Positions 44,087 through 52,613 of a stretch of 64,000 nt of DNA are shown here, piece by piece. The position numbers and the translations under genes are program-made. The DNA is taken from positions 496,001-560,000 of the forward strand of contig NZ_VDQT01000001.1 in the NCBI RefSeq assembly GCF_007667275.1, given 5' to 3'. Numbering within the stretch: position 1 is the first letter of the stretch; every line of letters starts with the position of its first letter. Below the pieces are notes generated by a model. The model had not been told where the DNA came from, ran no database searches, and saw only the letters and a program-made list of their open reading frames with translations. The stretch is from Stenotrophomonas rhizophila (GTDB taxonomy: Bacteria; Pseudomonadota; Gammaproteobacteria; Xanthomonadales; Xanthomonadaceae).

Positions 44087-44857
44087 ATGCAGCTGTCTTC
44101 CGTACGCGCCGTCGTCACCGGCGGTGTTTCCGGCCTCGGCCTGTCGGTGGCCCGGCACCTGGTGGCCCAGGGCGCCCGCGTGGCCCTGTTCGACCTCAAT
44201 GATGAAAAGGGCGCGGCCGCCGTGGCCGAACTCGGCGCCGACGCGGCCCGCTATTTCAGCACCAATGTCAGCGACGAGGCCGCCGTTGCCGCGCAGATCG
44301 ATGCGGCGCACGATTTCCTCGGCGGCCTCAATGCCGTGGTCAGCTGCGCCGGCATCCTCGGCGCCGGCCGCGTGCTGGGCAAGGAGGCGCCGATGCCGCT
44401 GGCGACCTTCCAGAACACGGTCATGGTCAACCTGGTCGGCAGCTTCAACGTCGCCAAGGCGGCCGCCAACCGCATGCAGCACAACGCCGCCGGCGACGAC
44501 GGCGAGCGCGGGGTGATCATCAACACCGCCAGCGTCGCCGCTTATGAAGGCCAGATCGGCCAGGCCGCATATGCCGCGTCCAAGGGCGGCGTGGTCGGCA
44601 TGACCCTGCCGATGGCGCGCGAACTGTCGCGCTTCGGCATCCGCGTGATGACCATCGCCCCGGGCATCTTCTGGACGCCCATGGTCGATGGCATGCCGCC
44701 GGCCGTGCAGGAGTCGCTGGCGGCCTCGATCCCGTTCCCGCCGCGCCTGGGCAAGCCGGAAGATTTCGCCGGCCTGGTCGGGCACATCCTGACCAATACC
44801 TATCTCAACGGCGAGACCATCCGCCTGGATGGCGCGGTGCGCCTGGCCCCGAAGTAA
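44087..44857 (+). CDS. Short-chain dehydrogenase, 3-hydroxyacyl-CoA dehydrogenase type 2-like
   Basis: From the ATG at 44087 the product has 256 residues. The SDR motifs are TGGVSGLGLSVARHLVAQGA (cofactor), NTASVAAYEGQIGQAAYAASKGG condensed here as the Ser and YxxxK catalytic residues, and the NxxG-like SCAGILGAGR. The sequence and the C-terminal RMGKPEDFAxLV-type segment (PRLGKPEDFAGLVGHIL) match the HSD10 group, which oxidises 2-methyl-3-hydroxybutyryl-CoA and other short 3-hydroxyacyl-CoAs with NAD. Proximity to leucine catabolic genes agrees with this. Confidence 0.87.
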   Translation: MQLSSVRAVVTGGVSGLGLSVARHLVAQGARVALFDLNDEKGAAAVAELGADAARYFSTNVSDEAAVAAQIDAAHDFLGGLNAVVSCAGILGAGRVLGKEAPMPLATFQNTVMVNLVGSFNVAKAAANRMQHNAAGDDGERGVIINTASVAAYEGQIGQAAYAASKGGVVGMTLPMARELSRFGIRVMTIAPGIFWTPMVDGMPPAVQESLAASIPFPPRLGKPEDFAGLVGHILTNTYLNGETIRLDGAVRLAPK

Positions 44858-44890
44858 TCCACCCTACCTCCCACAACCAACCTTCATTCC

Positions 44891-45457
44891 ATGAAAGCCA
44901 ACGACATCAAGAAAGGCAACGTCGTCGAGTACAACGGCGGCGTCTACCAGATCCGCGACATCGAACGCAGCTCGCCACAGGGCCGCGGCGGCAACGTGCG
45001 CTTCCGCTTCATCATGTACAGCGTGCCGGGCGGCAACAAGCTGGACGCCAGCTTCGATGCCGACGACAACCTGCCGGAAGTCGAACTGCTGCGCCGCCAG
45101 TCCACCTATTCGTACAAGGACGGCGATGCGTTCGTGTTCATGGACGATGAGGACTACACCCCGTACACCCTGGACGCGGATGTGATCGGCGATGACGCCG
45201 GCTACATCACCGACGGCCTGACCGGCATCTACGTGCAGGTGATCGACGACCAGCCGGTGGCCGTGCAGCTGCCCAGCAGCGTGGTACTGGAAGTGGTCGA
45301 GACCCCGCCGGAAATGAAGGGCGGTACCGCGACCAAGCGTCCGAAGCCGGCCAAACTGAGCACCGGCATCGAGATCATGGTGCCGGAGTACATCACCAAC
45401 GGCGAGCGCGTGCTGGTGAATACCGCGACCGGCGAGTTTGCCGGCCGCGCCGACTGA
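44891..45457 (+). CDS. yeiP: Elongation factor P-like protein (YeiP/EfpL)
   Basis: A 188-residue protein with three beta-barrel domains of EF-P type. The loop that carries the modified lysine in EF-P reads [14 protein letters not shown], with Arg instead, which marks the YeiP/EfpL subgroup. These proteins bind the ribosome and relieve stalling at proline-rich and related motifs. The C-terminal domain ends [17 protein letters not shown] as in the family. A GTAG repeat begins two bases after the stop, followed by a tandem repeat array. Confidence 0.92.
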   Translation: MKANDIKKGNVVEYNGGVYQIRDIERSSPQGRGGNVRFRFIMYSVPGGNKLDASFDADDNLPEVELLRRQSTYSYKDGDAFVFMDDEDYTPYTLDADVIGDDAGYITDGLTGIYVQVIDDQPVAVQLPSSVVLEVVETPPEMKGGTATKRPKPAKLSTGIEIMVPEYITNGERVLVNTATGEFAGRAD

Positions 45458-45458
45458 G

Positions 45459-45480
45459 GTAGCGCCGGGCTCTGCCCGGC
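45459..45480 (+). repeat. GTAG palindromic repeat after yeiP
   Basis: GTAGCGCCGGGC-TCT-GCCCGGC, the GTAG element form with an imperfect right arm. Confidence 0.7.
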
Positions 45481-45500
45481 TGCGCCTGCGTTCTTCATTG

Positions 45501-45670
45501 CGTGGGACACGCATGGCGTGTCTCTACGCAGGCGGTTCGTTATTCCGTGGGACACGCATGGCGTGTCTCTACGCGGGCGGTTCGTTATTCCGTGGGACAC
45601 GCGCGGCGTGCCGCTACGCGGGCGGTTCGTTATTCCGTGGGACACGCATGGCGTGTCGCTACGCGCGGTG
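45501..45670 (-). repeat. Tandem array of four 45-bp units, each with a GTAG-type palindrome
   Basis: Units begin at 45501, 45546, 45591 and 45636, an exact 45-base period; the fourth is partial. Each unit holds a minus-strand GTAG element (GACACGCATGGCGTGTC then TCTACGC or GCTACGC), followed by the spacer GGCGGTTCGTTATTC. Copies differ at a few bases; the third has GCGCGGCGTGCC in the stem. The array lies between convergent genes. Confidence 0.9.
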
Positions 45671-45674
45671 ATTC

Positions 45675-46409
45675 TCAGGGGCGCTCGGCCAATGCCGGCG
45701 CCCCGGCGAAATCGCCACAGCCGTGGTACTGGCGGGCGCCTACGGTGAGCATCACGGTGGCGCCGAAGGCCTGCCCGCTCATGTCGTCGTGGCACACCGT
45801 GCGCTGGAAGCTGACCTTGACGTCGGTGCCATCGGCGGCCTTGCCCGACCAGCCATCCTTGCCCTGGGTCGGCGACAGCACCTCGAACTTCTGCTCGCCG
45901 TAACCGGTCTCCACCCGCAACACGGGGGTGTCGCCGGCGCTGACCTGCGCCAGCCATCCCGGCTCGTTGCCGGTGGCGCGGAAGGCAGGCGCGGCGGATG
46001 CGGCGGCGGCGGGAGCCAGCTCGCCCTCCTTCCCCGAGCCGGTACAGCTGCGATCCGGCTCGCCCTTGAGGGTCAGCGTGCCTTCGGTAGTGCCCTTGGT
46101 CCAGAACACGTTGCCCTGCCCGTCGCCGAACTTCGCGCCCGACGCCGCCGGCTCGGACGCCATCAGGAACGTGCGCCCGCCGACCACCACCGTGGCCGAA
46201 TCCTGGCCGCGATAGGTTGCCTGCACCGCCAGGCCGTCGCACTGGAAGGCAAAGACGCGCTCATCGGACGTGGGCGCTGCCGCCGGCGGCGGCGCTTCGT
46301 TGCCGGCCGCGACCGCGTCGGGCCCGGCGCCGTCAGCCTGCTGCGCCGGCTGGCACGCGGCCAGGCCGGTGGCGATGGCCAGGCTGAGAATGAAGGGAGA
46401 TACGCGCAT
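45675..46409 (-). CDS. Lipoprotein with MliC-like and COG3650-like domains
   Basis: The ATG at 46409 follows GGAG and gives 244 residues. The signal MRVSPFILSLAIATGLAAC ends in a lipobox. Residues about 50-125 (FAFQCDGLAVQATYRGQDSA, GNVFWTKGTTEGTLTLKG) resemble MliC, a lysozyme inhibitor domain with WTKG-type loops. The C-terminal half (ATGNEPGWLAQVSAGDTPVL, CHDDMSGQAFGATVML) resembles the COG3650 group of outer membrane lipoproteins. Probable role: periplasmic protection against lysozyme, inferred from the domain only. Confidence 0.75.
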   Translation of the reverse strand: MRVSPFILSLAIATGLAACQPAQQADGAGPDAVAAGNEAPPPAAAPTSDERVFAFQCDGLAVQATYRGQDSATVVVGGRTFLMASEPAASGAKFGDGQGNVFWTKGTTEGTLTLKGEPDRSCTGSGKEGELAPAAAASAAPAFRATGNEPGWLAQVSAGDTPVLRVETGYGEQKFEVLSPTQGKDGWSGKAADGTDVKVSFQRTVCHDDMSGQAFGATVMLTVGARQYHGCGDFAGAPALAERP

Positions 46410-46523
46410 GTTCGACTCCTTGCCGATGTTCTGGTTCAACCGGGGATCGTAGCCTTCAGGGTGTGACCAGAGGTGAAACGCCGTCGGCTGGATCGCCCGG
46501 CTGCTGGGGTGCACGACCAACCC

Positions 46524-46589
46524 GTAGAGCCACGCCCTGCGTGGCTGCGCGGTGCCGACGAAAAGCAGCCACGCAGGGCGTGGCTCTAC
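46524..46589. repeat. Perfect 25-bp inverted pair of GTAG repeats
   Basis: The element at 46524-46548 (begins GTAGAGCCACGCCC) and that at 46565-46589 are exact reverse complements, separated by 16 bases. Each is itself a hairpin. The right-hand copy runs into the 3' end of the DUF4105 gene, whose TAG stop (minus strand, 46588-46586) is part of the GTAG head. Confidence 0.85.
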
Positions 46590-48379
46590 GTCCCTTCGCG
46601 GGCCAGTTGTCGCATCCGGCTGCCCAGCCGGGCCAGGGTGTCGTCGATCGTGGCCAGCTCCTGCTGCTGCACCGCCGGCAATCGCGCGCGCATGCGGTCC
46701 TGCAACGCCGTCCATGCCGGCACGCCGCGGGCGCTGATCTGCCGGGCAGCCTCTGCCGCTGCGAGCCGCTCATCCGCCGTCGGCAACCCATATCCCTTGC
46801 CTCCCACCAACCCGGCTGGATTCACCAACTGCCCTGCATCCTCCAGCAGCTTGAGCAACGCTGCGTGGGCTTCATCGCCAGCGGCACCCGAGTCGCCCAA
46901 CGTGCGCTTCAACCCATCCCGCGCACGCAACTCTTCCCGGTACCGCGCTGCCTGTTCCAGCAGCAGCAGCGCGGAGGTCGCACGCAGGCCGCCCCGTTCC
47001 GCCCAGTGCGCACGCTGCGCCGCAGGCAACGCCAACCATCCGGTCACCTGGGTGGTCGGCAGTGCCAGTTCCGCACGCGCCACATCGAACAGCTGCTGGT
47101 AATGCGCCTGTGCCGACGGAAAGTAATAACCCAGCCGCATCGCCTCGCGGCGGTCGTCCAGCACCGCGCCATCGGCGCGACCCTGACGCTCCAGCCGGCG
47201 CAGCAGGCCACCAGGGCTCAGCCGGTTCAGGCCGGGATCGGCCCAGCGCGGCACGCCTTCCTGCAGCAGCTTGCCGGTTTCCACCGCGCAGTTGTTGCTG
47301 ACAAAGCGATACCGCCCGTCATAGCTCCAGTGCACCTGGCCCACGCGCTCAAGCAGGCTGGCGACGTCGCTTTCATCAAGCGCCAGCGGCACCGACTTCA
47401 GCCCGCGCAGCTCCAGCTGGGTGTATTCGTTGATCACCTGATTGAGCGGCAACACGAACAGGCGCGACGGATAGGCACCGGTCAGGCCGCGCCAGCTGGA
47501 AATCTGCACATCGCCGACGAACGCGCGGAACGACAGCACCCGATGCTCGGCCAGGTCCAGCCGACAGACCGGACCGCGCGGACGCCCCGGCGCGCAGATC
47601 ACCAGCCGCAGCATGCTGTGGCCCCAGCGGCTCATCAGCTGGTCGTTGCCTTCGGCCAGCAGGTAGTCCACCGCGTACACGCGCTGCGGGTCCAGCTCCA
47701 GCAACGAGGCCTCGCCGGTGACCTCGCCGGCCTGTACCAGCGCCATGCGCGGGTCGCAGGTGGCCCGCGGCCCCGACCCGATGTGCTCGGCAAACCATGC
47801 CGCCAGCGCCGGGCGGCGACACGCGTAATCGGCATCGAGCAGGTAATGCTCGGCATTGACCGCCAGATATTCGGCCGGACTGTGGCGCTCGTACGGATCG
47901 GGACTGCGTTCGGTGAATGCATTGGCGCCGCGGCCCCAGCGCCACGGGCGCTGCTGCCAGCCGGCCAGGTCCCGCCAGCGTGCGCTGTACGACCAGCCAC
48001 CGTCGGTGGCGCGGTCCAGCACGTGGGTCAACTCGTGGATCAGCGCGGCCTGCACTGCACGCGGGAGGGGTTGGCCGGGCTGAACCTCGTCCAGCAGGCT
48101 TCGCCGCAGGGTGACCACGGTCTTGCGGGTGCGGCCATGCACCCTGTCGGGAAGCTGGTCCGACCAGGAAAGGGTCACCGGGGCGACGAAGCGCGCCTGC
48201 CATGACGCAGGCAGAAGCGCGGGCGCCTGCTGCAGCACCTGCTCGGCGTTCGCCCGCTGGCCAGGATCAAGCCCATCGGCCTGCAACTGCAGCTGAAGTG
48301 CAGCCTGCGCGGCCGGGGCGGCCAGCAACGCCGCCAGGGCCGCCGCGCATCGGCGCAGGGCCCGGCGGCGCAGCTGCAT
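46586..48379 (-). CDS. Exported DUF4105 protein with HExxH motif
   Basis: A 597-residue protein with a signal peptide (RRCAAALAALLAAPAAQA). The N-terminal third has a zinc-peptidase-like motif, HELTHVLD (His115-His119), followed by a possible third ligand region (SPAEYLAVNAEHYLL). The central part is the DUF4105 domain (LMSRWGHSMLRLVICAPG, FRAFVGDVQISSWRGLTGAY, RFVSNNCAVETGKLL with a conserved Cys). DUF4105 is related to the periplasmic domain of Lnb, a lipoprotein N-acyltransferase of Bacteroides, so a lipoprotein-related role is possible. It follows a DUF2388 gene with one-base overlap. Confidence 0.82.
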   Translation of the reverse strand: MQLRRRALRRCAAALAALLAAPAAQAALQLQLQADGLDPGQRANAEQVLQQAPALLPASWQARFVAPVTLSWSDQLPDRVHGRTRKTVVTLRRSLLDEVQPGQPLPRAVQAALIHELTHVLDRATDGGWSYSARWRDLAGWQQRPWRWGRGANAFTERSPDPYERHSPAEYLAVNAEHYLLDADYACRRPALAAWFAEHIGSGPRATCDPRMALVQAGEVTGEASLLELDPQRVYAVDYLLAEGNDQLMSRWGHSMLRLVICAPGRPRGPVCRLDLAEHRVLSFRAFVGDVQISSWRGLTGAYPSRLFVLPLNQVINEYTQLELRGLKSVPLALDESDVASLLERVGQVHWSYDGRYRFVSNNCAVETGKLLQEGVPRWADPGLNRLSPGGLLRRLERQGRADGAVLDDRREAMRLGYYFPSAQAHYQQLFDVARAELALPTTQVTGWLALPAAQRAHWAERGGLRATSALLLLEQAARYREELRARDGLKRTLGDSGAAGDEAHAALLKLLEDAGQLVNPAGLVGGKGYGLPTADERLAAAEAARQISARGVPAWTALQDRMRARLPAVQQQELATIDDTLARLGSRMRQLAREGT

Positions 48380-48675
48380 CAGCGGGCCAGCAGGGCCTGG
48401 GCCAGCTGCATGTCGCTGGCGTCGCGCTGGGCCGCGCCGGTTTCGCGCAGGTGCACGAGCGCCGCTTCCAGGCGGGCACCACGGATGGCGCCATCGGTGG
48501 CCACGAACGCGGCTGCGTCTTCGCGCGCGTCCACCACCACCTTGTCATCGTCCGAGCTGGACGAACCGGCCGAGGAGGCACCGGACGCCGAACCCGCCGA
48601 GGAGCCGGCGAAGCTGGAGGCGAATGCCGAAAGCGGCAGGGCGAGCACGGCAAACAGCAGGATCGATCGCTTCAT
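48379..48675 (-). CDS. Small exported DUF2388 protein
   Basis: From the ATG at 48675 (MKRSILLFAVLALPLSAFAS) the product has 98 residues with a clear signal peptide. A Ser/Gly-rich stretch (SSAGSASGASSAGSSSS) precedes the conserved region REDAAAFVATDGAIRGARLE and the end DASDMQLAQALLAR, which match DUF2388. The function is unknown. DUF2388 genes are often next to DUF4105 genes, as here, with the stop sharing one base with the next start (TGATG), so the pair probably works together. Confidence 0.8.
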   Translation of the reverse strand: MKRSILLFAVLALPLSAFASSFAGSSAGSASGASSAGSSSSDDDKVVVDAREDAAAFVATDGAIRGARLEAALVHLRETGAAQRDASDMQLAQALLAR

Positions 48676-48737
48676 CTTGGGTTCGTTGAGGACAGGAAGA
48701 GGCAAAGCGTATCGGCTATGTGAAATCCTGTCGCCTG

Positions 48738-50126
48738 TTACAAGTCGAACACCTTGCCGGGATTCAGCAGCCCTTGGGGATCAAACGCACGTTTGACCGC
48801 CTTCATCAGCTCGATTTCGGCTGCACCGCGGGTGCTGTCCAGGTAGCCCTTCTTGACCAGGCCGATGCCATGCTCGGCCGAGATGCTGCCGTGGAATTCC
48901 TTCAGCACCTGCGCCAGCAGCTTGGTCACGTCTTCGCATTGCTGCAGGAACCGCGCATCGTCGGTGTCGTCGGGCTTGAGCACGTTGATGTGCAGGTTGC
49001 CGTCGCCGATATGGCCGAACCAGACCACGTCGAAGTGCGGATACGCCTCGCCGATCAACGCCTGGGTGCGCGCCATGAAGGCCGGCATGGCCGAGATCCG
49101 CACCGACACGTCGTTCTTGTAGGGCTTGTAGCGCGCCACCGCCTCGGTGATGCCTTCGCGCAGGCGCCACAGCTGCGCGGCCTGCGCATCGCTGGTGCTG
49201 ATCACCCCGTCACTGACCCAGCCCTGCTCCATGCAGGCCTCGAACGCAGCCATCGCCGCCGCCTCCTGCGCTTCGTCGTCGGCCGCGAACTCGGTGACCA
49301 CATAGAACGGGTGGACCTCGGCGAACGGCGCCTGCGCGCCATGCGCCAGCACGTGCTCCAGCGCACGGTCGGTGAAGAACTCGAAAGCCTGCAGCTGCAG
49401 CCGCTCGCGGAACGCCGCGAACACCTGCATCAGCACCTCGAACGACGGAAGCGCCAGCAGCATGACGTTGCTGGCCGGCGGCGGATCGGTGAGCTTCAGG
49501 GTGGCCTCGACGATCACCCCGAGCGTGCCTTCCGACGCGATCAGCAGCTGGCGGAAGTCGTAGCCGCTGGAATTCTTGATCAGCCCCTTGTTCAGCTCGA
49601 GCAGTTCGCCACTGGCGGTAACCACCTTCAACCCCGCAATCCACTCGCGCGTATTGCCGTAGCGGATCACGCGGATGCCGCCGGCGTTGGTGGCGATGTT
49701 GCCGCCGATCGAGCAGGAGCCGCGCGCGGCGAAGTCCACCGGGTAGATCAGCCCGTGTTCGCGCGCGGCGTTGTGCACGGCTTCCAGCGCCATGCCGGCC
49801 TGCACGGTCAGGGTGCGGTCGACCGCATCGAAGGCCAGCGGCTTGTTCATGCGCTCCAGGCTGAGCACCAGTTCACCGTGGGCGGCCACGGCGCCCCCGC
49901 TCAGACCGGTACGGCCGCCCGACGGCACCACCGCCACGCCCTGTGCGCTGGCCCAGCGCAGGATGGCCTGCACCTCGGCCACGCTGCCCGGCAAGGCGAT
50001 CGCCAGCGGCGCCGGCGTCCAGCGCCGGGTCCAGTCCCGCCCGTAATGCTCCAGTTCGGCCGGCGCGGTGGTGAGCCGCAGCCCGGGGCAGTCCTGCAAC
50101 AGCGAATCAAGGCGCGGATCAGTCAT
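48738..50126 (-). CDS. FAD-linked D-2-hydroxyglutarate dehydrogenase (D-lactate dehydrogenase-like)
   Basis: From the ATG at 50126 the product has 462 residues. The FAD-binding PCMH domain shows VVPSGGRTGLSGGAVA and GGNIATNAGGIRVIRYGNT. The C-terminal FAD-oxidase domain shows WFGHIGDGNLHINVLKP and SISAEHGIGLVKKGYL, typical for the D-2-hydroxyglutarate and glycolate/lactate dehydrogenase group. It would oxidise D-2-hydroxyglutarate to 2-oxoglutarate. serA is divergent next to it. In Pseudomonas, D2HGDH clears the D-2-hydroxyglutarate that SerA makes, and this context favours that substrate. Confidence 0.85.
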   Translation of the reverse strand: MTDPRLDSLLQDCPGLRLTTAPAELEHYGRDWTRRWTPAPLAIALPGSVAEVQAILRWASAQGVAVVPSGGRTGLSGGAVAAHGELVLSLERMNKPLAFDAVDRTLTVQAGMALEAVHNAAREHGLIYPVDFAARGSCSIGGNIATNAGGIRVIRYGNTREWIAGLKVVTASGELLELNKGLIKNSSGYDFRQLLIASEGTLGVIVEATLKLTDPPPASNVMLLALPSFEVLMQVFAAFRERLQLQAFEFFTDRALEHVLAHGAQAPFAEVHPFYVVTEFAADDEAQEAAAMAAFEACMEQGWVSDGVISTSDAQAAQLWRLREGITEAVARYKPYKNDVSVRISAMPAFMARTQALIGEAYPHFDVVWFGHIGDGNLHINVLKPDDTDDARFLQQCEDVTKLLAQVLKEFHGSISAEHGIGLVKKGYLDSTRGAAEIELMKAVKRAFDPQGLLNPGKVFDL

Positions 50127-50370
50127 ATGAACAGAGGAGCCGGGGCAATTCCAAAGGGTAGCGCACGCAGGGAACGGTGTCGCCGTTCCCAACGTCGCTT
50201 GCCGACGGCCCGAAGGGTGCCCGGCCGTGGCCGGGCATACCGTTGGTCGTGCGACCTCGCCAACAATTAGTCGCATCTGAAACCGCTCACCCTCGCCATG
50301 GCGCACCGCACCATCCCCGCCTCGTTCTGGCATAGTGGGCAGCTCCCGCCCAACATGCTGCCGCTTGCCC
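50127..50370. promoter_or_regulatory. Divergent region between D2HGDH and serA
   Basis: Two hairpins are visible: GGAACGG-TGTCG-CCGTTCC (50171-50189) and TGCCCGGCC-GT-GGCCGGGCA (50218-50237), the latter resembling the window's repeat family with GTAT instead of GTAG. Both promoters should lie here, but no consensus boxes were clear. Confidence 0.45.
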
Positions 50371-51612
<1,242 letters not shown>

Positions 51613-51618
51613 TCCAGT

Positions 51619-51758
51619 GCATGACGACCAACGGTCGTCATCTACCGTATCGGGCATGACGACCAACGGTCGTCATCTGCCGTATCGGGCATGACGATCA
51701 ACGGTCGTCATCTACCGCGTGGGGCGTGACGACCGACGGTCGTCATGCCGCACCGGGG
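51619..51758 (-). repeat. Tandem array of four 35-bp units with a GTAG-type palindrome
   Basis: Units begin at 51619, 51654, 51689 and 51724, an exact 35-base period. Each holds ATGACGACC-AAC-GGTCGTCAT followed by CTACCG (minus-strand GTAG) in most copies; the last is degenerate. It lies between convergent serA and the Nudix gene and may act as a terminator or RNA stabiliser. Confidence 0.9.
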
Positions 51759-51784
51759 ATGGCGAACGATGGCTGTACACACCG

Positions 51785-51809
51785 GTAGGTACCGACCGTT
51801 GGTCGGTAC
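51785..51809 (+). repeat. GTAG palindromic repeat near the Nudix gene end
   Basis: GTAG followed by GTACCGACC-GTT-GGTCGGTAC, facing the 35-bp array. Confidence 0.75.
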
Positions 51810-51813
51810 GGAC

Positions 51814-52398
51814 TCACCGCGCCAGCCACCGCCTGGCCATGCGCGGCAACGAATCGTCACCGTCCGGCGTCTCGATCGCGGCATTGGCCACATCGGTTAC
51901 CTCGCGCCATGCCAGCGCCAACGATTCCTCGCTGATCGCGAATGCCTCGCTTCCCACGGCTCGCACGACATACCGGGCGTCATAGTGCCAATGGCCGGGG
52001 ACGTCCGGCCGTTCCGGGATCCAGTGCTTGTCGATATCGAACAGCACAGCCCCATCCTCCAGCACCAGCCCCGTCATGCCGGACTCCTCCTCGGCCTCGG
52101 TCAGCGCAACCTTGGCCAGGTCGCGCTCGCCGTCCGCATGCCCGCCCAGCTGCAGCCACCGGTTCAATTTCCGGTGGTGGGTCAGCAGCACCCGCGCGCC
52201 ATCGGCGCTGACCAGCCACGCGCTGCCGGTGAAGTGGCCGGCCAGGCGGCTGCGCAGGAAGGGATTCTCCGCGTCGTCGAGCAGTGTGCCGAATTCGTCA
52301 GCCAGCGCGGCATGCTCGGGGTGGCGACGGGCGTAATAGGCCAGTTGCTCGCGCAGCGCGAGGTCAAGTCCTACAACGGATTCAGGGATTTGGGGCAT
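51814..52398 (-). CDS. Nudix hydrolase
   Basis: From the ATG at 52398 the product has 194 residues. The Nudix box is GGHADGERDLAKVALTEAEE followed by ESGM, matching GX5EX7REUXEEXGU except that the first Arg is Thr. Metal-binding Glu residues are present. The N-terminal 55 residues (REQLAYYARRHPEHAALADE) are specific to a subgroup of unknown substrate. Nudix enzymes hydrolyse nucleoside diphosphate-linked compounds. The gene stands alone next to a GTAG array, so its context does not suggest a substrate. Confidence 0.85.
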   Translation of the reverse strand: MPQIPESVVGLDLALREQLAYYARRHPEHAALADEFGTLLDDAENPFLRSRLAGHFTGSAWLVSADGARVLLTHHRKLNRWLQLGGHADGERDLAKVALTEAEEESGMTGLVLEDGAVLFDIDKHWIPERPDVPGHWHYDARYVVRAVGSEAFAISEESLALAWREVTDVANAAIETPDGDDSLPRMARRWLAR

Positions 52399-52563
52399 GG
52401 CAGGCCGGGCAGAAGGCGGATTTGGCCAATTATCGCCCGGCATGCTGCATTTGCGCTTGTAAGCAGGCTCAGGCTTTGGCTAAGGTACAGCGGGTCGTCC
52501 GATTGGGGCGGCCGACCATGAACTCAAGGGTCTGCGGCGATGGATCGCAGGCCCGTCATTGTT

Positions 52564-52588
52564 GTAGCGGGGCAATGCCCCGCTCTAC
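52564..52588 (+). repeat. GTAG palindrome upstream of the first permease
   Basis: GTAGCGGGGC-AAT-GCCCCG then CTCTAC. It ends 25 bases before the ATG of the permease gene, so it may lie in its leader. Confidence 0.7.
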
Positions 52589-52613
52589 CGTCTTTTTTCC
52601 TGGGAAGCACTGC

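Noticed and set aside
45501..45670. Possible CRISPR array
   Set aside because: Units are direct tandem repeats without unique spacers and are built from the GTAG palindrome found elsewhere.
45438..45750. Peptides with a repeated 15-residue unit (MACLYAGGSLFRGTR)
   Set aside because: They are translations of the 45-bp DNA array, which is divisible by three. There is no start context or real protein signal.
51619..51758. Possible CRISPR array
   Set aside because: A 35-bp tandem repeat with no variable spacers and no cas genes nearby.
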